Assembly: GCA_023459875.1 (NCBI GenBank)
Contig: JAEWRY010000027.1
Location: 1-64,000 of the forward strand
Source of the DNA: Bacillota bacterium
Lineage (GTDB): Bacteria > Bacillota > Clostridia > Oscillospirales > Oscillospiraceae
Reading direction: 5' to 3'
Length of the DNA stretch: 64,000 nt
Part shown: one piece after another, positions 7,520 through 15,940 of the stretch
How the letters are laid out: the number at the start of each line of letters is the position of its first letter
How positions within the stretch are numbered: position 1 is the stretch's first letter
The notes under the pieces: model-generated
What the model was told of the DNA's origin: nothing
The model's input: the letters and a program-made list of their open reading frames with translations, nothing else
Database searches by the model: none
Translations under genes and position numbers: made by a program

Positions 7520-7664
7520 TTTTGCCGCCGCGGCGGCAAAATAAATTCAAATCAGTCGCGGAGAAGGACATGCGCCTTCGCAGCGACACTATACATGCAT
7601 GACCACGGTGAGTGGGCTTGCATGAAACCTTTCTGCCAAAAAAGTGCTCTGCCTTTTTTGGCAG
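7520..7664. repeat. Array of four tandem inverted repeats between ffh and rpsP
   Basis: Hairpins: 7520-7541 (perfect 22-bp palindrome), 7555-7587 (GTCGC/GCGAC enclosing GAAGG/CCTTC), 7594-7624 (CATGCA/TGCATG enclosing CCAC/GTGG) and 7633-7643/7654-7664 (11 bp, A6/T6 arms). The last abuts the ffh stop codon at 7665 and on the minus strand could act as a terminator. A weaker GCGC/GCGC pair occurs near 7480-7491. Confidence 0.83.
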
Positions 7665-9008
<1,344 letters not shown>

Positions 9009-9014
9009 TCGGCG

Positions 9015-9383
9015 TTACTCCTTCAGCAGCGCGTCGACCGACTCTCTGATTTGCAGGCAGAGGGCCTCCAGCGCGTCGTTCTGATACCGGTTTTCATTGA
9101 GAGCCATGATTCCGCCCAGGGAAATGCGGATATCCTGTACCCGTTCCCGCACATAATAGAACCGTTTGATGAGTCCCGTTTTGTCCTCCATCTCGGTGAG
9201 AATGCCTTCGGCCCGGACGATCACGTCCCGTACGCCCTGACGGGTGATGCCGTTTAGCTCCGCGATTTCGGCCAGGGAAAGGTCCTCATTATAGTAGAGG
9301 TCATAAAATTCCTTCTGACGCTCGGTGAGAAGTTCACCGTAAAAATCATATAACATGGTCATGCGGTAAGCCTGGTTCTTCAT
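9015..9383 (-). CDS. ylxM: YlxM family DNA-binding protein
   Basis: A protein of about 122 residues with a sigma-70 region-4-like helix-turn-helix (LTERQKEFYDLYYNEDLSLAEIAEL then TRQGVRDVI). In Firmicutes YlxM is encoded with ffh and is thought to modulate SRP assembly or act as a regulator. The start at 9383 is set by GGAGGTGA about 6 bases upstream; the longer reading from 9398 has no SD. It heads the operon, with a promoter at 9464-9492. Confidence 0.9.
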   Translation of the reverse strand: MKNQAYRMTMLYDFYGELLTERQKEFYDLYYNEDLSLAEIAELNGITRQGVRDVIVRAEGILTEMEDKTGLIKRFYYVRERVQDIRISLGGIMALNENRYQNDALEALCLQIRESVDALLKE

Positions 9384-9437
9384 TTGCGTCACCTCCACCG
9401 TTTCTGAAAGGTAAAACTCATGGAAAAATCAAATAAA

Positions 9438-9459
9438 TGTAAAGTATATTAGCTTTACA
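9438..9459. promoter_or_regulatory. Operator-like inverted repeat in the ylxM-ffh leader
   Basis: TGTAAAG and CTTTACA (7 bp, perfect) flank an 8-base AT-rich spacer, just downstream of the -10 of the ylxM promoter. This is the size and position of a repressor dimer site. The binding factor is unknown. Confidence 0.4.
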
Positions 9460-9463
9460 TAAA

Positions 9464-9492
9464 ATGATACAACATATTGTACATTTTGTCAA
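9464..9492 (-). promoter_or_regulatory. sigma-A promoter for ylxM-ffh-rpsP-khpA-rimM-trmD
   Basis: On the minus strand TTGACA (9492-9487), a 17-bp spacer and TATCAT (9469-9464) lie about 80 bases upstream of ylxM. It is a consensus -35 with optimal spacing. Confidence 0.7.
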
Positions 9493-9519
9493 GGGGGAAA
9501 CATATTTTTGAAAATTATC

Positions 9520-9548
9520 TTGCAATCTGAAATACCCTGTGATAAAAT
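9520..9548 (+). promoter_or_regulatory. sigma-A promoter for rplS
   Basis: TTGCAA (9520-9525), 17-bp spacer, TAAAAT (9543-9548). Transcription would start near 9555, leaving a structured leader of about 90 bases before rplS. Confidence 0.7.
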
Positions 9549-9555
9549 ACCAAAG

Positions 9556-9645
9556 TCTATAAGGGGCGTTCCTCTGCGGCTGCCGTCGTAAGAATCGGCG
9601 GCGCGAAAAGACCGCAAGAACACCTATAAACCAGGAGGAAAGATC
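9556..9645 (+). promoter_or_regulatory. Structured leader of rplS (possible L19 autoregulatory leader)
   Basis: The leader can fold with an outer helix between TATAAGGGGCGTTC (from about 9558) and GAACACCTATA (ending about 9630), enclosing a GCCG-rich hairpin, then the SD AGGAGG. L19 leaders of Firmicutes are known autoregulatory elements located at exactly this point. I infer membership from position and foldability; I cannot score it against the family model. Confidence 0.5.
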
Positions 9646-9646
9646 A

Positions 9647-9988
9647 ATGGATCTCATGCAGGCATTTACGCAGAAATATGTAAAAAAAGAGCCTCCCGTT
9701 GCCGAAGTGGGCGACACCGTCCGCGTTCACCTGAAAGTTAAGGAAGGCAACCGCGAGCGTATCCAGATTTTCGAGGGCACCGTCATTGCCAAAAAGCACG
9801 GCGGCATCGAGGAATCCTTCACCGTCCGCCGCGTCTCTTACGGCGTGGGTGTGGAAAAGGTATTTCCCCTTCATTCTCCCGTCATTGAGAAAATCGAGAC
9901 CATCCGTACCGGCAAGGTCCGCCGCGCCAAGCTCTTCTATCTCCGCGAGCGCATCGGCAAAAGCGCCAAGGTCAAAGAGAGACTTTAA
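9647..9988 (+). CDS. rplS: 50S ribosomal protein L19
   Basis: A 113-residue protein matching L19 throughout: GDTVRVHLKVKEGNRERIQIFEGTVIAK, SFTVRRVSYGVGVEKVFPLHSP and KLFYLRERIGKSAKVKERL. It sits at the 30S-50S interface. It is monocistronic, with its own promoter and a strong terminator. In many Firmicutes it follows trmD; here it is divergent from that operon. Confidence 0.97.
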   Translation: MDLMQAFTQKYVKKEPPVAEVGDTVRVHLKVKEGNRERIQIFEGTVIAKKHGGIEESFTVRRVSYGVGVEKVFPLHSPVIEKIETIRTGKVRRAKLFYLRERIGKSAKVKERL

Positions 9989-9995
9989 AAATTAC

Positions 9996-10032
9996 AAAAA
10001 AACGTGCAGGCCAACGGCCTGCACGTTTTTTT
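9996..10032 (+). terminator. rplS intrinsic terminator
   Basis: A 17-bp perfect stem (9996-10012/10016-10032) with a 3-base loop ends in seven T. The A tract on the other side makes it bidirectional, so it also ends the convergent selD operon. Confidence 0.93.
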
Positions 10033-11070
10033 CTATTTGAGTTCAATCGCATACTGCCCGGCGGGGGATACGCAGCCGATCTGAGCGGCATAGGGCAGCG
10101 CGTCCGAGAGCCGCGAGAGTAAAAGCTGCGCTTCCGCCTCCGGAACCGCCATGAGAAGGCCGCCCGAGGTCTGTGGGTCGTAGCAGACATCCTGATATGC
10201 CCGGCTGACGTTGGGCGCGGCAAAGACGCGGCTCTCGGCAAAATGCCGGTTGCGGTACATTCCCTCCGGGAGAAGCCCCAGCTCGGCGAGCGTATAGGCC
10301 TGGGGCAGCAGGGGAATATTTTCGTGCTCCACAACCAGGGTTACACCGCCGCCCGCCGCCATCTCCAGCGCGTGGCCCAACAGCCCGAAGCCGGTCACGT
10401 CGGTGCAGCTGTGGACGGTGAAATCCGTCATGATGTCCCGCGCCGTCTTGTTGAGGGTACGCATCTGCTCGATTGCCTGAGCGTAGGCACTTTCGTCCGC
10501 CATTCCGCCCTTATGCGCGGTGGTGAGGATGCCGATGCCCAACGGCTTGGTGAGAAGAAGCACATCTCCCGAGCGCGCCCTGGAGTTCATCCAAATCTGA
10601 TCCGGCCTGCCGAAGCCGGTAACCGCAAGGCCGTATTTCGGCTCGCTGTCCTGAATGCTGTGGCCGCCGGTGATGACGGCTCCCGCCTCGAAAACCTTTT
10701 CGTATCCGCCCCGCAGCACCGCGTGGACCGCCTCCCTGTCCATCTCCGGGGAGACGCACAGGAGGTTGAGGGCCAGCTTCGGCTCTCCGCCCATGGCGTA
10801 GACGTCGCTCAGGGCGTTCGCCGCCGCGATCTGCCCGAAGGTGAAGGGATCGTCCACAATGGGCGGGAAGAAGTCCACCGTCTGGATGAGGGCCAGATCG
10901 TCGGAAACCTTGTAAACGGAAGCGTCGTCGGAGGTATCGTAGCCCACCAGCAAGTTGGGGTCGTGCCGTACCGGCAGCCCGCTTAAAAGCTCGGCAAGCA
11001 CTCCGGCCCCCACCTTGGCCCCGCACCCGGCGCACTGAGCCAGCTTCGTGAGCTTGATTTCGTCACTCAA
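10033..11070 (-). CDS. selD: Selenide, water dikinase (selenophosphate synthetase)
   Basis: A 345-residue AIR-synthase-superfamily enzyme making selenophosphate from selenide and ATP. The N-terminal AGCGAKVGAGVL holds the catalytic Cys and Lys (Cys rather than selenocysteine; the second Cys of E. coli GCGC is Ala here). DDASVYKV, FFPPIVDDPFTFGQIAAANALSDVYAMGG, GGHSIQD and DPQTSGGLL are diagnostic. The start is TTG at 11070, overlapping the yqeB stop, with AAGGAG upstream. Co-location with yqeB-yqeC rather than selA-selB points to the labile selenium cofactor of molybdenum hydroxylases. Confidence 0.95.
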   Translation of the reverse strand: MSDEIKLTKLAQCAGCGAKVGAGVLAELLSGLPVRHDPNLLVGYDTSDDASVYKVSDDLALIQTVDFFPPIVDDPFTFGQIAAANALSDVYAMGGEPKLALNLLCVSPEMDREAVHAVLRGGYEKVFEAGAVITGGHSIQDSEPKYGLAVTGFGRPDQIWMNSRARSGDVLLLTKPLGIGILTTAHKGGMADESAYAQAIEQMRTLNKTARDIMTDFTVHSCTDVTGFGLLGHALEMAAGGGVTLVVEHENIPLLPQAYTLAELGLLPEGMYRNRHFAESRVFAAPNVSRAYQDVCYDPQTSGGLLMAVPEAEAQLLLSRLSDALPYAAQIGCVSPAGQYAIELK

Positions 11071-11860
11071 GGCACAGCATCTCCTTCCGGCAGGCAAGAA
11101 TGGCCTCCAGAACGCCGCCCGCCACGGCGTTTGCCTTGTCGGATACCGTGAAACAGTAATCCCGTTCACCCCTGGGGTCCACATCCCCCGATTTCATTCC
11201 CTTGTGAACGGGGGTACCCTCCGGCAGCAGCCCGCGCACCACCCCGGAGACGGCGGAAAGAACGGGGAGACCGGCTACCGCAGCCACACGCTCGCCCGCC
11301 TCAACCCTGTCGCCGATTTTGACGACGGGGAGGAAAACGCCGTCGCAAGGTGCACGCAGAAGCCTCTCCACGGTGTAACCCCCGATATTTCCCGGCACGC
11401 CCGTGTTGGGCGCGGGAGAGCCGGTGTAGAGAACGCGCCCCAGGTCATGGCCCCGCCGGGTTTCCACGGCGGCGTGGCAGTCGGCTCCCGCGGTAAAGCC
11501 GGGGCCGACTCCCACCACTATGGGGGCATCTGTCATGCTCGTGCCGAGATTCCTCTTGGCGATCACCGCGTCTACGAAGGCATCCGGTCGCAGTTCACAC
11601 AGAGGCGGCTTTTCCGTGACCAGAACGGGGATCACTCCCTGTTTCAGCAAAGTGAAGGCTTCCCGCGTATCGGTTGCCCTTCTGGCGGTGATGCCCTCCA
11701 CCGCCGCCTCGCTCAGATAGACGGCGGGGGAGAAGGCCACCGTGCAGCGCACGGTGGTGGGATGCTTCAGTTCGGTCATCGCGACCTGCATCCCGCTCCG
11801 GTAGAGGCGGCAGGCGATGCCGGAAGCCAGATCGCCCGCGCCGCGGATGAGTACCAGCAT
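11063..11860 (-). CDS. yqeB: YqeB-type selenium-dependent molybdenum hydroxylase accessory protein
   Basis: A 265-residue protein beginning MLVLIRGAGDLASGIACRLYRSG, a Rossmann-like start typical of the EF2563/YqeB family, which is found only with selenium-dependent molybdenum hydroxylases. A later stretch (KIGDRVEAGERVAAVAGLPVLSAVSGVVRGLL) resembles a biotinyl-lipoyl hammerhead. The family is linked to maturation of the hydroxylase, but its chemistry is not established. The start at 11860 is chosen for AAAGGA upstream. It overlaps selD by 8 bases and follows yqeC by 17. Confidence 0.88.
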   Translation of the reverse strand: MLVLIRGAGDLASGIACRLYRSGMQVAMTELKHPTTVRCTVAFSPAVYLSEAAVEGITARRATDTREAFTLLKQGVIPVLVTEKPPLCELRPDAFVDAVIAKRNLGTSMTDAPIVVGVGPGFTAGADCHAAVETRRGHDLGRVLYTGSPAPNTGVPGNIGGYTVERLLRAPCDGVFLPVVKIGDRVEAGERVAAVAGLPVLSAVSGVVRGLLPEGTPVHKGMKSGDVDPRGERDYCFTVSDKANAVAGGVLEAILACRKEMLCLE

Positions 11861-11877
11861 AAGAGATTCCTTTCCCG

Positions 11878-12624
11878 TCAGCAGACGACGGCTTTGATGT
11901 CGATGCCTTTGAGCAGAGCCGTGATAACCACCCGGCATTCGGGCAGCAAGGCGCCGATGTGGCATGCGGTCTCCGCTCCCAGCGCGGTGAGAGGAGCGTT
12001 ATCCGCCTGATTGAGCAGAACTGTAAATCGGCTGGAAGGCAAAACACCCTTCCGTCCGCCCAACTCCGAGGTAAGAAGCCGCGAGAGCAGGGAAGGGGTG
12101 AGAATCGCATCCTCCGCAGCATCCAGCAGCCCCGTGACATAAGGCAGGCGGAAGCAGCAGTCCTTGAGGGCACGGCCGAGTGCCGACAGTCCGGCCACGG
12201 CCACGACAAGATCGCTCCCGGGGTAAAGGACCGGCTCGTGGGGCGCGGGGGCTTTCACGCTCAGGCCCTTGGCTCCGTCGGCTTCCACTAAGAGCGCGTC
12301 CGCCAGGTCTCTGAGGCCTAAAAGCGTTTTCTCATCGGGCGCGGTGAGCTTTTCTCCTCCGCCGCCGCCCACGCAGACGGTCCCTTTCCGTCCCAACAGC
12401 GCTCGTACACGGTCAAGGTCGCCGTCCGCTACCGTCTCCATCTGTTCACGTGAGGGTCTCATGATATGAGTGGTGGTTGTCAGAATGGCGGTATGCCCCG
12501 CCGAGGCAAGCTCCCCGGCGAGCCTTGTAAGCATGGTTGTTTTCCCGCCGCCGCCCACCGCCGAGAGGACGGCGCCGCCGCCCGGCGAGAAGCCCAGCGC
12601 GGTACAAAAGGAGAGATTCTCCAT
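11878..12624 (-). CDS. yqeC: YqeC-type selenium cofactor biosynthesis protein
   Basis: A 248-residue protein with an N-terminal P-loop (SAVGGGGKTTML, residues 22-33) and a TTTTHIM strand, characteristic of YqeC, a family restricted to genomes with selenium-dependent molybdenum hydroxylases. It is thought to help insert labile selenium into the molybdenum cofactor, possibly using NTP. It is the first gene of yqeC-yqeB-selD, with the SD AAAGGAGAG. Its promoter overlaps a perfect palindrome (12646-12665). Confidence 0.88.
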   Translation of the reverse strand: MENLSFCTALGFSPGGGAVLSAVGGGGKTTMLTRLAGELASAGHTAILTTTTHIMRPSREQMETVADGDLDRVRALLGRKGTVCVGGGGGEKLTAPDEKTLLGLRDLADALLVEADGAKGLSVKAPAPHEPVLYPGSDLVVAVAGLSALGRALKDCCFRLPYVTGLLDAAEDAILTPSLLSRLLTSELGGRKGVLPSSRFTVLLNQADNAPLTALGAETACHIGALLPECRVVITALLKGIDIKAVVC

Positions 12625-12645
12625 TGCCGCCGCCCGCCTTCTTTA

Positions 12646-12665
12646 TTATTCTGAAATCAGAATAA
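12646..12665. promoter_or_regulatory. Operator-like palindrome over the yqeC promoter
   Basis: TTATTCTG (12646-12653) and CAGAATAA (12658-12665) form a perfect 8-4-8 inverted repeat. It covers the -10 hexamer and start point of the selenium operon promoter, the position where a dimeric repressor would block transcription. No candidate regulator gene is adjacent. Confidence 0.55.
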
Positions 12666-12687
12666 CACAGCGAAAAACGCTTGTCAA
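12659..12687 (-). promoter_or_regulatory. sigma-A promoter for yqeC-yqeB-selD
   Basis: On the minus strand TTGACA (12687-12682), 17-bp spacer, TATTCT (12664-12659). The start point falls about 30 bases before the yqeC ATG. Confidence 0.7.
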
Positions 12688-12813
12688 ATTCCCGGAATAT
12701 CGGTTTTTCTCTCATCATTTACCGCGCAGAGCCTGCTCTGTGGTAATAACAGACAGAAAACGTAGCGGCGCGCAGGGCGCTTTCTACGAGAGTTACGAAA
12801 CGGAAAAGGGCCC

Positions 12814-12842
12814 TTGACTTTAGCACTTAAAACTGTTATAGT
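12814..12842 (+). promoter_or_regulatory. sigma-A promoter of the T-box transcript
   Basis: TTGACT (12814-12819), 17-bp spacer, TATAGT (12837-12842), followed directly by the T-box leader. Confidence 0.75.
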
Positions 12843-12848
12843 GCAATT

Positions 12849-13118
12849 AATAAAAGCGTTGACCAAAAACAAGTAAGTCTGCCTAAAACGAACAGAGAGC
12901 TGCCGGTTGGTGAGAGGCGCACGGATAAGCAGACCGAATACATTTTGAGAGCTGTCAGCCCAACGGCGTTTCGCCCAGTAGGCCGGACCGGGTTCGCCCG
13001 TTACAGTGATAGAGTTTGTTGGAACTCGACAAGGCCGCATGCCGCGAGGCGTACGGTAAACTGAGGTGGTACCGCGGGAGTATTCTCGCCCTCTGACATT
13101 CGTCGGGGGGCGCTTTTT
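12849..13118 (+). promoter_or_regulatory. T-box riboswitch, tyrosine (UAC) specifier
   Basis: All main T-box parts are visible. Stem I has AGTA (12872-12875) beside GTCTGC, pairing with GCAGAC (12929-12934). The specifier loop CGAA-TAC-A puts UAC at 12939-12941. AGAGAG distal-loop elements occur near 12895. The antiterminator T-box GGTGGTACCGCGG lies at 13065-13077. The terminator has arms 13087-13097/13102-13112 plus T5. Aligning the specifier loop with the B. subtilis glyQS leader, remembered as CGAAA-GGC-A, makes UAC the codon. The UGGU of the T-box fits a tRNA with discriminator A. Uncharged tRNA-Tyr should therefore switch on the transporter downstream. Confidence 0.9.
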
Positions 13119-13158
13119 CATGCGTTTTCCCCCCGAACACGGAAGGAACGTGGGTAAA

Positions 13159-14694
13159 ATGGCAATCAAAATCATCTTGGTTTTACTGTTCTTCGCGACG
13201 ATGCTCTCCATTGGCTTCTATTGCCGCCGTCACGCCACGGATGTCAGCGGCTTTGTGCTGGGGGGACGTTCGGTGGGTCCCTGGCTTACCGCCTTTGCTT
13301 ACGGCACTTCTTATTTCTCCGCCGTGATCTTCGTGGGGTACGCCGGCCAGTTCGGCTGGAAGTACGGCATCGCCGCCACCTGGATCGGCCTTGGCAACGC
13401 CCTCATCGGCTCGCTGCTGGCCTGGGTGATTCTGGGCCGCCGAACCCGCATCATGACCCAGCATCTGGGCAGCGCCACCATGCCTGATTTCTTCGGCCGC
13501 CGGTATCACAGCCGCGCTATGAAGATCGTTTCCTCCGTCATTGTTTTCGTCTTCCTGATTCCCTATACCGCGTCGCTCTATAACGGCCTTTCCCGGCTCT
13601 TCGGCATGGCGTTCAACATTGATTACTCGGTCTGCATTATCGTCATGGCGGTTCTCACGGGCATCTATGTGGTCGTAGGCGGCTATATGGCAACTGCCAT
13701 TACCGACTTCGTTCAGGGTATCATCATGCTCTTCGGCATTGTGGCCGTCGTGGGAGCCATCCTCAGGTGCAACGGCGGCTTTACCGCAGCGGTCCGCGCC
13801 CTTGCTATGGTGGAGGACGCCAAGGCCAGCACTCAGCCGGGCGTGTTCGCCTCCTTCTTCGGGCCCGACCCCCTGAACCTACTGGGCGTTGTGATCCTCA
13901 CTTCACTGGGCACCTGGGGGCTGCCCCAGATGGTGCAGAAGTTCTACGCCATTAAGAGCGAAACCAATATTAAAAAGGGAGCCATCATCTCCACTCTCTT
14001 CGCCATTGTCATTGCCGGCGGCTGCTACTTCCTGGGCGGCTTCGGGCGGCTCTACGGCGGCGTGGTGAACGTGGCGACCGACGGCTACGACGCCATCGTC
14101 CCCGCCATGATTTCTGAACTCTCCCCGCTGCTGGTCGGCATCGTGGTGGTTTTGGTGCTTTCCGCCTCCATGTCCACTCTCTCCGCGCTGGTCTTGGCCT
14201 CAAGCTCCACCTTCACCATCGATTTCCTCAAGGAAAGTTTTATGAAGGAAATGAACGAAAAGAAGCAGCTTCTCATTATGCGCTTGCTCATCGTGGTGTT
14301 CATCGCCATCTCCGTCGTGATCGCCATCGTTCAGTACAGAAGCAACCTGACCTTTATCGCGCAGCTCATGGGCGTGTCATGGGGCGCACTGGCGGGCGCC
14401 TTTCTGGCTCCCTTCCTCTACGGGCTGTACTGGAAGCGCACCACCAAGGCCGCCGCGTGGTTCAGCATGATTTTCGGCGCGGGGCTTATGATCCTCAACC
14501 TGTTCTTCCGGAAAACCTTCCCCGTCCTCCTCCAGTCGCCTATCAACGCCGGCGCTTTCGCCATGCTAGCAAACCTCGTCCTGGTTCCGCTTGTGAGCCT
14601 CTTTACGCCGAAGCTTGACAAAGCCGAGGTGGAAGCCGACTTCCAGTGTTACGAAGCGCGTGTGCAGGTACCCAAGCGTGAAGCGCTCGATTAA
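13159..14694 (+). CDS. Sodium:solute symporter (SSS family), predicted tyrosine transporter
   Basis: About 511 residues with roughly 13 hydrophobic helices. SSS features include FVLGGRSVGPWLTAFAYGTSYFSAV near the N-terminus (the unwound first core helix) and VVGGYMATAITDFVQGIIML, the family signature region. SSS proteins import amino acids, sugars or vitamins with Na+. The substrate is predicted from the tyrosine-type T-box, not from the protein. The start is ATG at 13159 with GGAAGG upstream; a GTG at 13150 is possible but too close to the SD. It is monocistronic. Confidence 0.88.
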   Translation: MAIKIILVLLFFATMLSIGFYCRRHATDVSGFVLGGRSVGPWLTAFAYGTSYFSAVIFVGYAGQFGWKYGIAATWIGLGNALIGSLLAWVILGRRTRIMTQHLGSATMPDFFGRRYHSRAMKIVSSVIVFVFLIPYTASLYNGLSRLFGMAFNIDYSVCIIVMAVLTGIYVVVGGYMATAITDFVQGIIMLFGIVAVVGAILRCNGGFTAAVRALAMVEDAKASTQPGVFASFFGPDPLNLLGVVILTSLGTWGLPQMVQKFYAIKSETNIKKGAIISTLFAIVIAGGCYFLGGFGRLYGGVVNVATDGYDAIVPAMISELSPLLVGIVVVLVLSASMSTLSALVLASSSTFTIDFLKESFMKEMNEKKQLLIMRLLIVVFIAISVVIAIVQYRSNLTFIAQLMGVSWGALAGAFLAPFLYGLYWKRTTKAAAWFSMIFGAGLMILNLFFRKTFPVLLQSPINAGAFAMLANLVLVPLVSLFTPKLDKAEVEADFQCYEARVQVPKREALD

Positions 14695-14709
14695 ACCATT
14701 CATAATCCT

Positions 14710-14746
14710 GAGGCCGGTCTCCCTTTTGGGTGACCGGCCTCAGTTT
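14710..14746 (+). terminator. Terminator of the symporter gene
   Basis: A 10-bp perfect stem (14710-14719/14732-14741) with a 12-base loop is followed by a short T tract. Confidence 0.8.
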
Positions 14747-14770
14747 TACGTCTTTTTTCGGACAGACTTA

Positions 14771-14799
14771 TTTACGGCAAAAAAGAGGTATGGTATAAT
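14771..14799 (+). promoter_or_regulatory. sigma-A promoter for the AIM24-like gene
   Basis: TTTACG (14771-14776), 17-bp spacer, TATAAT (14794-14799). The leader to the ATG at 14936 is about 130 bases. Confidence 0.6.
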
Positions 14800-14935
14800 T
14801 TATGAAATAGAGCGAACATTTCAGTTTTACAGCGCGTGAAAAAAAGAGAAAGCTATGGTATTCCAAGCGCACAGCGCATAAACTTTTCCGAGATACCGGC
14901 AGCCTCAGCAAATTAAAATCGAGGAGGAAAATACA

Positions 14936-15865
14936 ATGTTCTGTTCAAATTGCGGATCAAAACAGCCGGACGGCACCCGGTTTTGCAGCTCTTGCGGCGC
15001 AACTCTTTCCGGAGGCGGCGCGCCGGTTCCCGCACCCAGGCTCCTTGGCCCCGCGGATGAGATCGGCTATACTCTGATCGGCGACGACATGCAGCTGGTG
15101 GAAATTGAGCTGGACCCCGGAATGAGCGCCGTGGCGGAAGCGGGGGCCATGACCTACATGGAAGCCCCCATTAAAATGGAAACCATCCTGGGCGACGGCA
15201 GCGGACAGGACGACGGCAAGGGCCTGGGCGGCAAACTGCTGAGCGCCGGAAAGCGCGCCCTTACCGGCGAGGGGATTTTCATGACCGTATTCCAGAACAC
15301 GGGAAGTTCGAAAGCAAAGGTTGCCTTCGCGGCTCCTTTCCCCGGTAAGATCATCCCCGTGGAGATCAAAGAGTTCGGCTCGAGCATCATCTGCCAGAAG
15401 TCTGCCTTCCTGTGCGGTGCCAGGGGCATCGCCATCGACATTTACCTGACCAAGAAACTGGGCGCCGGGCTCTTCGGCGGCGAGGGCTTCATCATGCAGA
15501 AGGTGACGGGCGACGGCCTGGTGTTCCTCCACGCGGGCGGCACCATCATCAAGAAGGAACTGGGCGCCGGGGAAACGTTAAGGCTCGATACCGGCTGCCT
15601 GGTCGCCATCAGCGAGACCGTGGACTATGACGTTCAGCTTGCCTCCGACATCAAGAGCGGCTTTTTTGGCGGCGAGGGGCTTTTCCTGGCCACTCTCACG
15701 GGCCCCGGCCACGTGTGGCTCCAGTCCCTGCCCTTCAGCCGTATGGCCGATCAGATCGTAAAGGCCCGCAATTCCCATCAGGGGGAAACCAAGGGCTTCA
15801 GCAATCCCGTGGACGAGATCACCGGCAGCCTCGGCGGCGCGCTGGGCGGCCTCTTTAAAAGATGA
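14936..15865 (+). CDS. Zinc-ribbon plus AIM24/TIGR00266 family protein
   Basis: A 309-residue protein. Residues 1-24 form a zinc ribbon (CSNCG and CSSCG). The rest matches the TIGR00266/AIM24 beta-helix family, with repeated units such as GLFGGEGFIMQKVTGDGLVFLHAGG and a second GFFGGEGLFLATLTGPGHVWLQS. The Gly-rich tail SLGGALGGLFKR is typical. The biochemical role is unknown in bacteria. It lies alone between its own promoter and a terminator. Confidence 0.88.
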   Translation: MFCSNCGSKQPDGTRFCSSCGATLSGGGAPVPAPRLLGPADEIGYTLIGDDMQLVEIELDPGMSAVAEAGAMTYMEAPIKMETILGDGSGQDDGKGLGGKLLSAGKRALTGEGIFMTVFQNTGSSKAKVAFAAPFPGKIIPVEIKEFGSSIICQKSAFLCGARGIAIDIYLTKKLGAGLFGGEGFIMQKVTGDGLVFLHAGGTIIKKELGAGETLRLDTGCLVAISETVDYDVQLASDIKSGFFGGEGLFLATLTGPGHVWLQSLPFSRMADQIVKARNSHQGETKGFSNPVDEITGSLGGALGGLFKR

Positions 15866-15880
15866 GTCATGACCAAAAAA

Positions 15881-15913
15881 GAAAGACCGGGTAAAAACCG
15901 GTCTTTCTTTTTT
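15881..15913 (+). terminator. Intrinsic terminator of the AIM24-like gene
   Basis: Perfect stem 15881-15890/15898-15907, 7-base loop, then six T. An A-rich left flank lets it work for the convergent GT-C gene too. Confidence 0.9.
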
Positions 15914-15940
15914 GGGTTATAACAGCCGCTTTTCAGCCGT

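Noticed and set aside
5215..7664. CRISPR array in the repeat-rich gaps
   Set aside because: The units are inverted repeats of unrelated sequence and irregular length; there are no identical direct repeats with unique spacers and no cas genes.
10033..11070. Selenocysteine codon or SECIS element in selD
   Set aside because: The catalytic position reads Cys in AGCGAK and no in-frame TGA occurs within the gene.
13066..13158. Longer N-terminus for the symporter starting at 13066
   Set aside because: That stretch is the T-box antiterminator and terminator, and has no SD before 13066.
12955..13211. Short minus-strand frames opposite the T-box leader
   Set aside because: They overlap a well-defined riboswitch, have no SD and read as low-complexity basic peptides.
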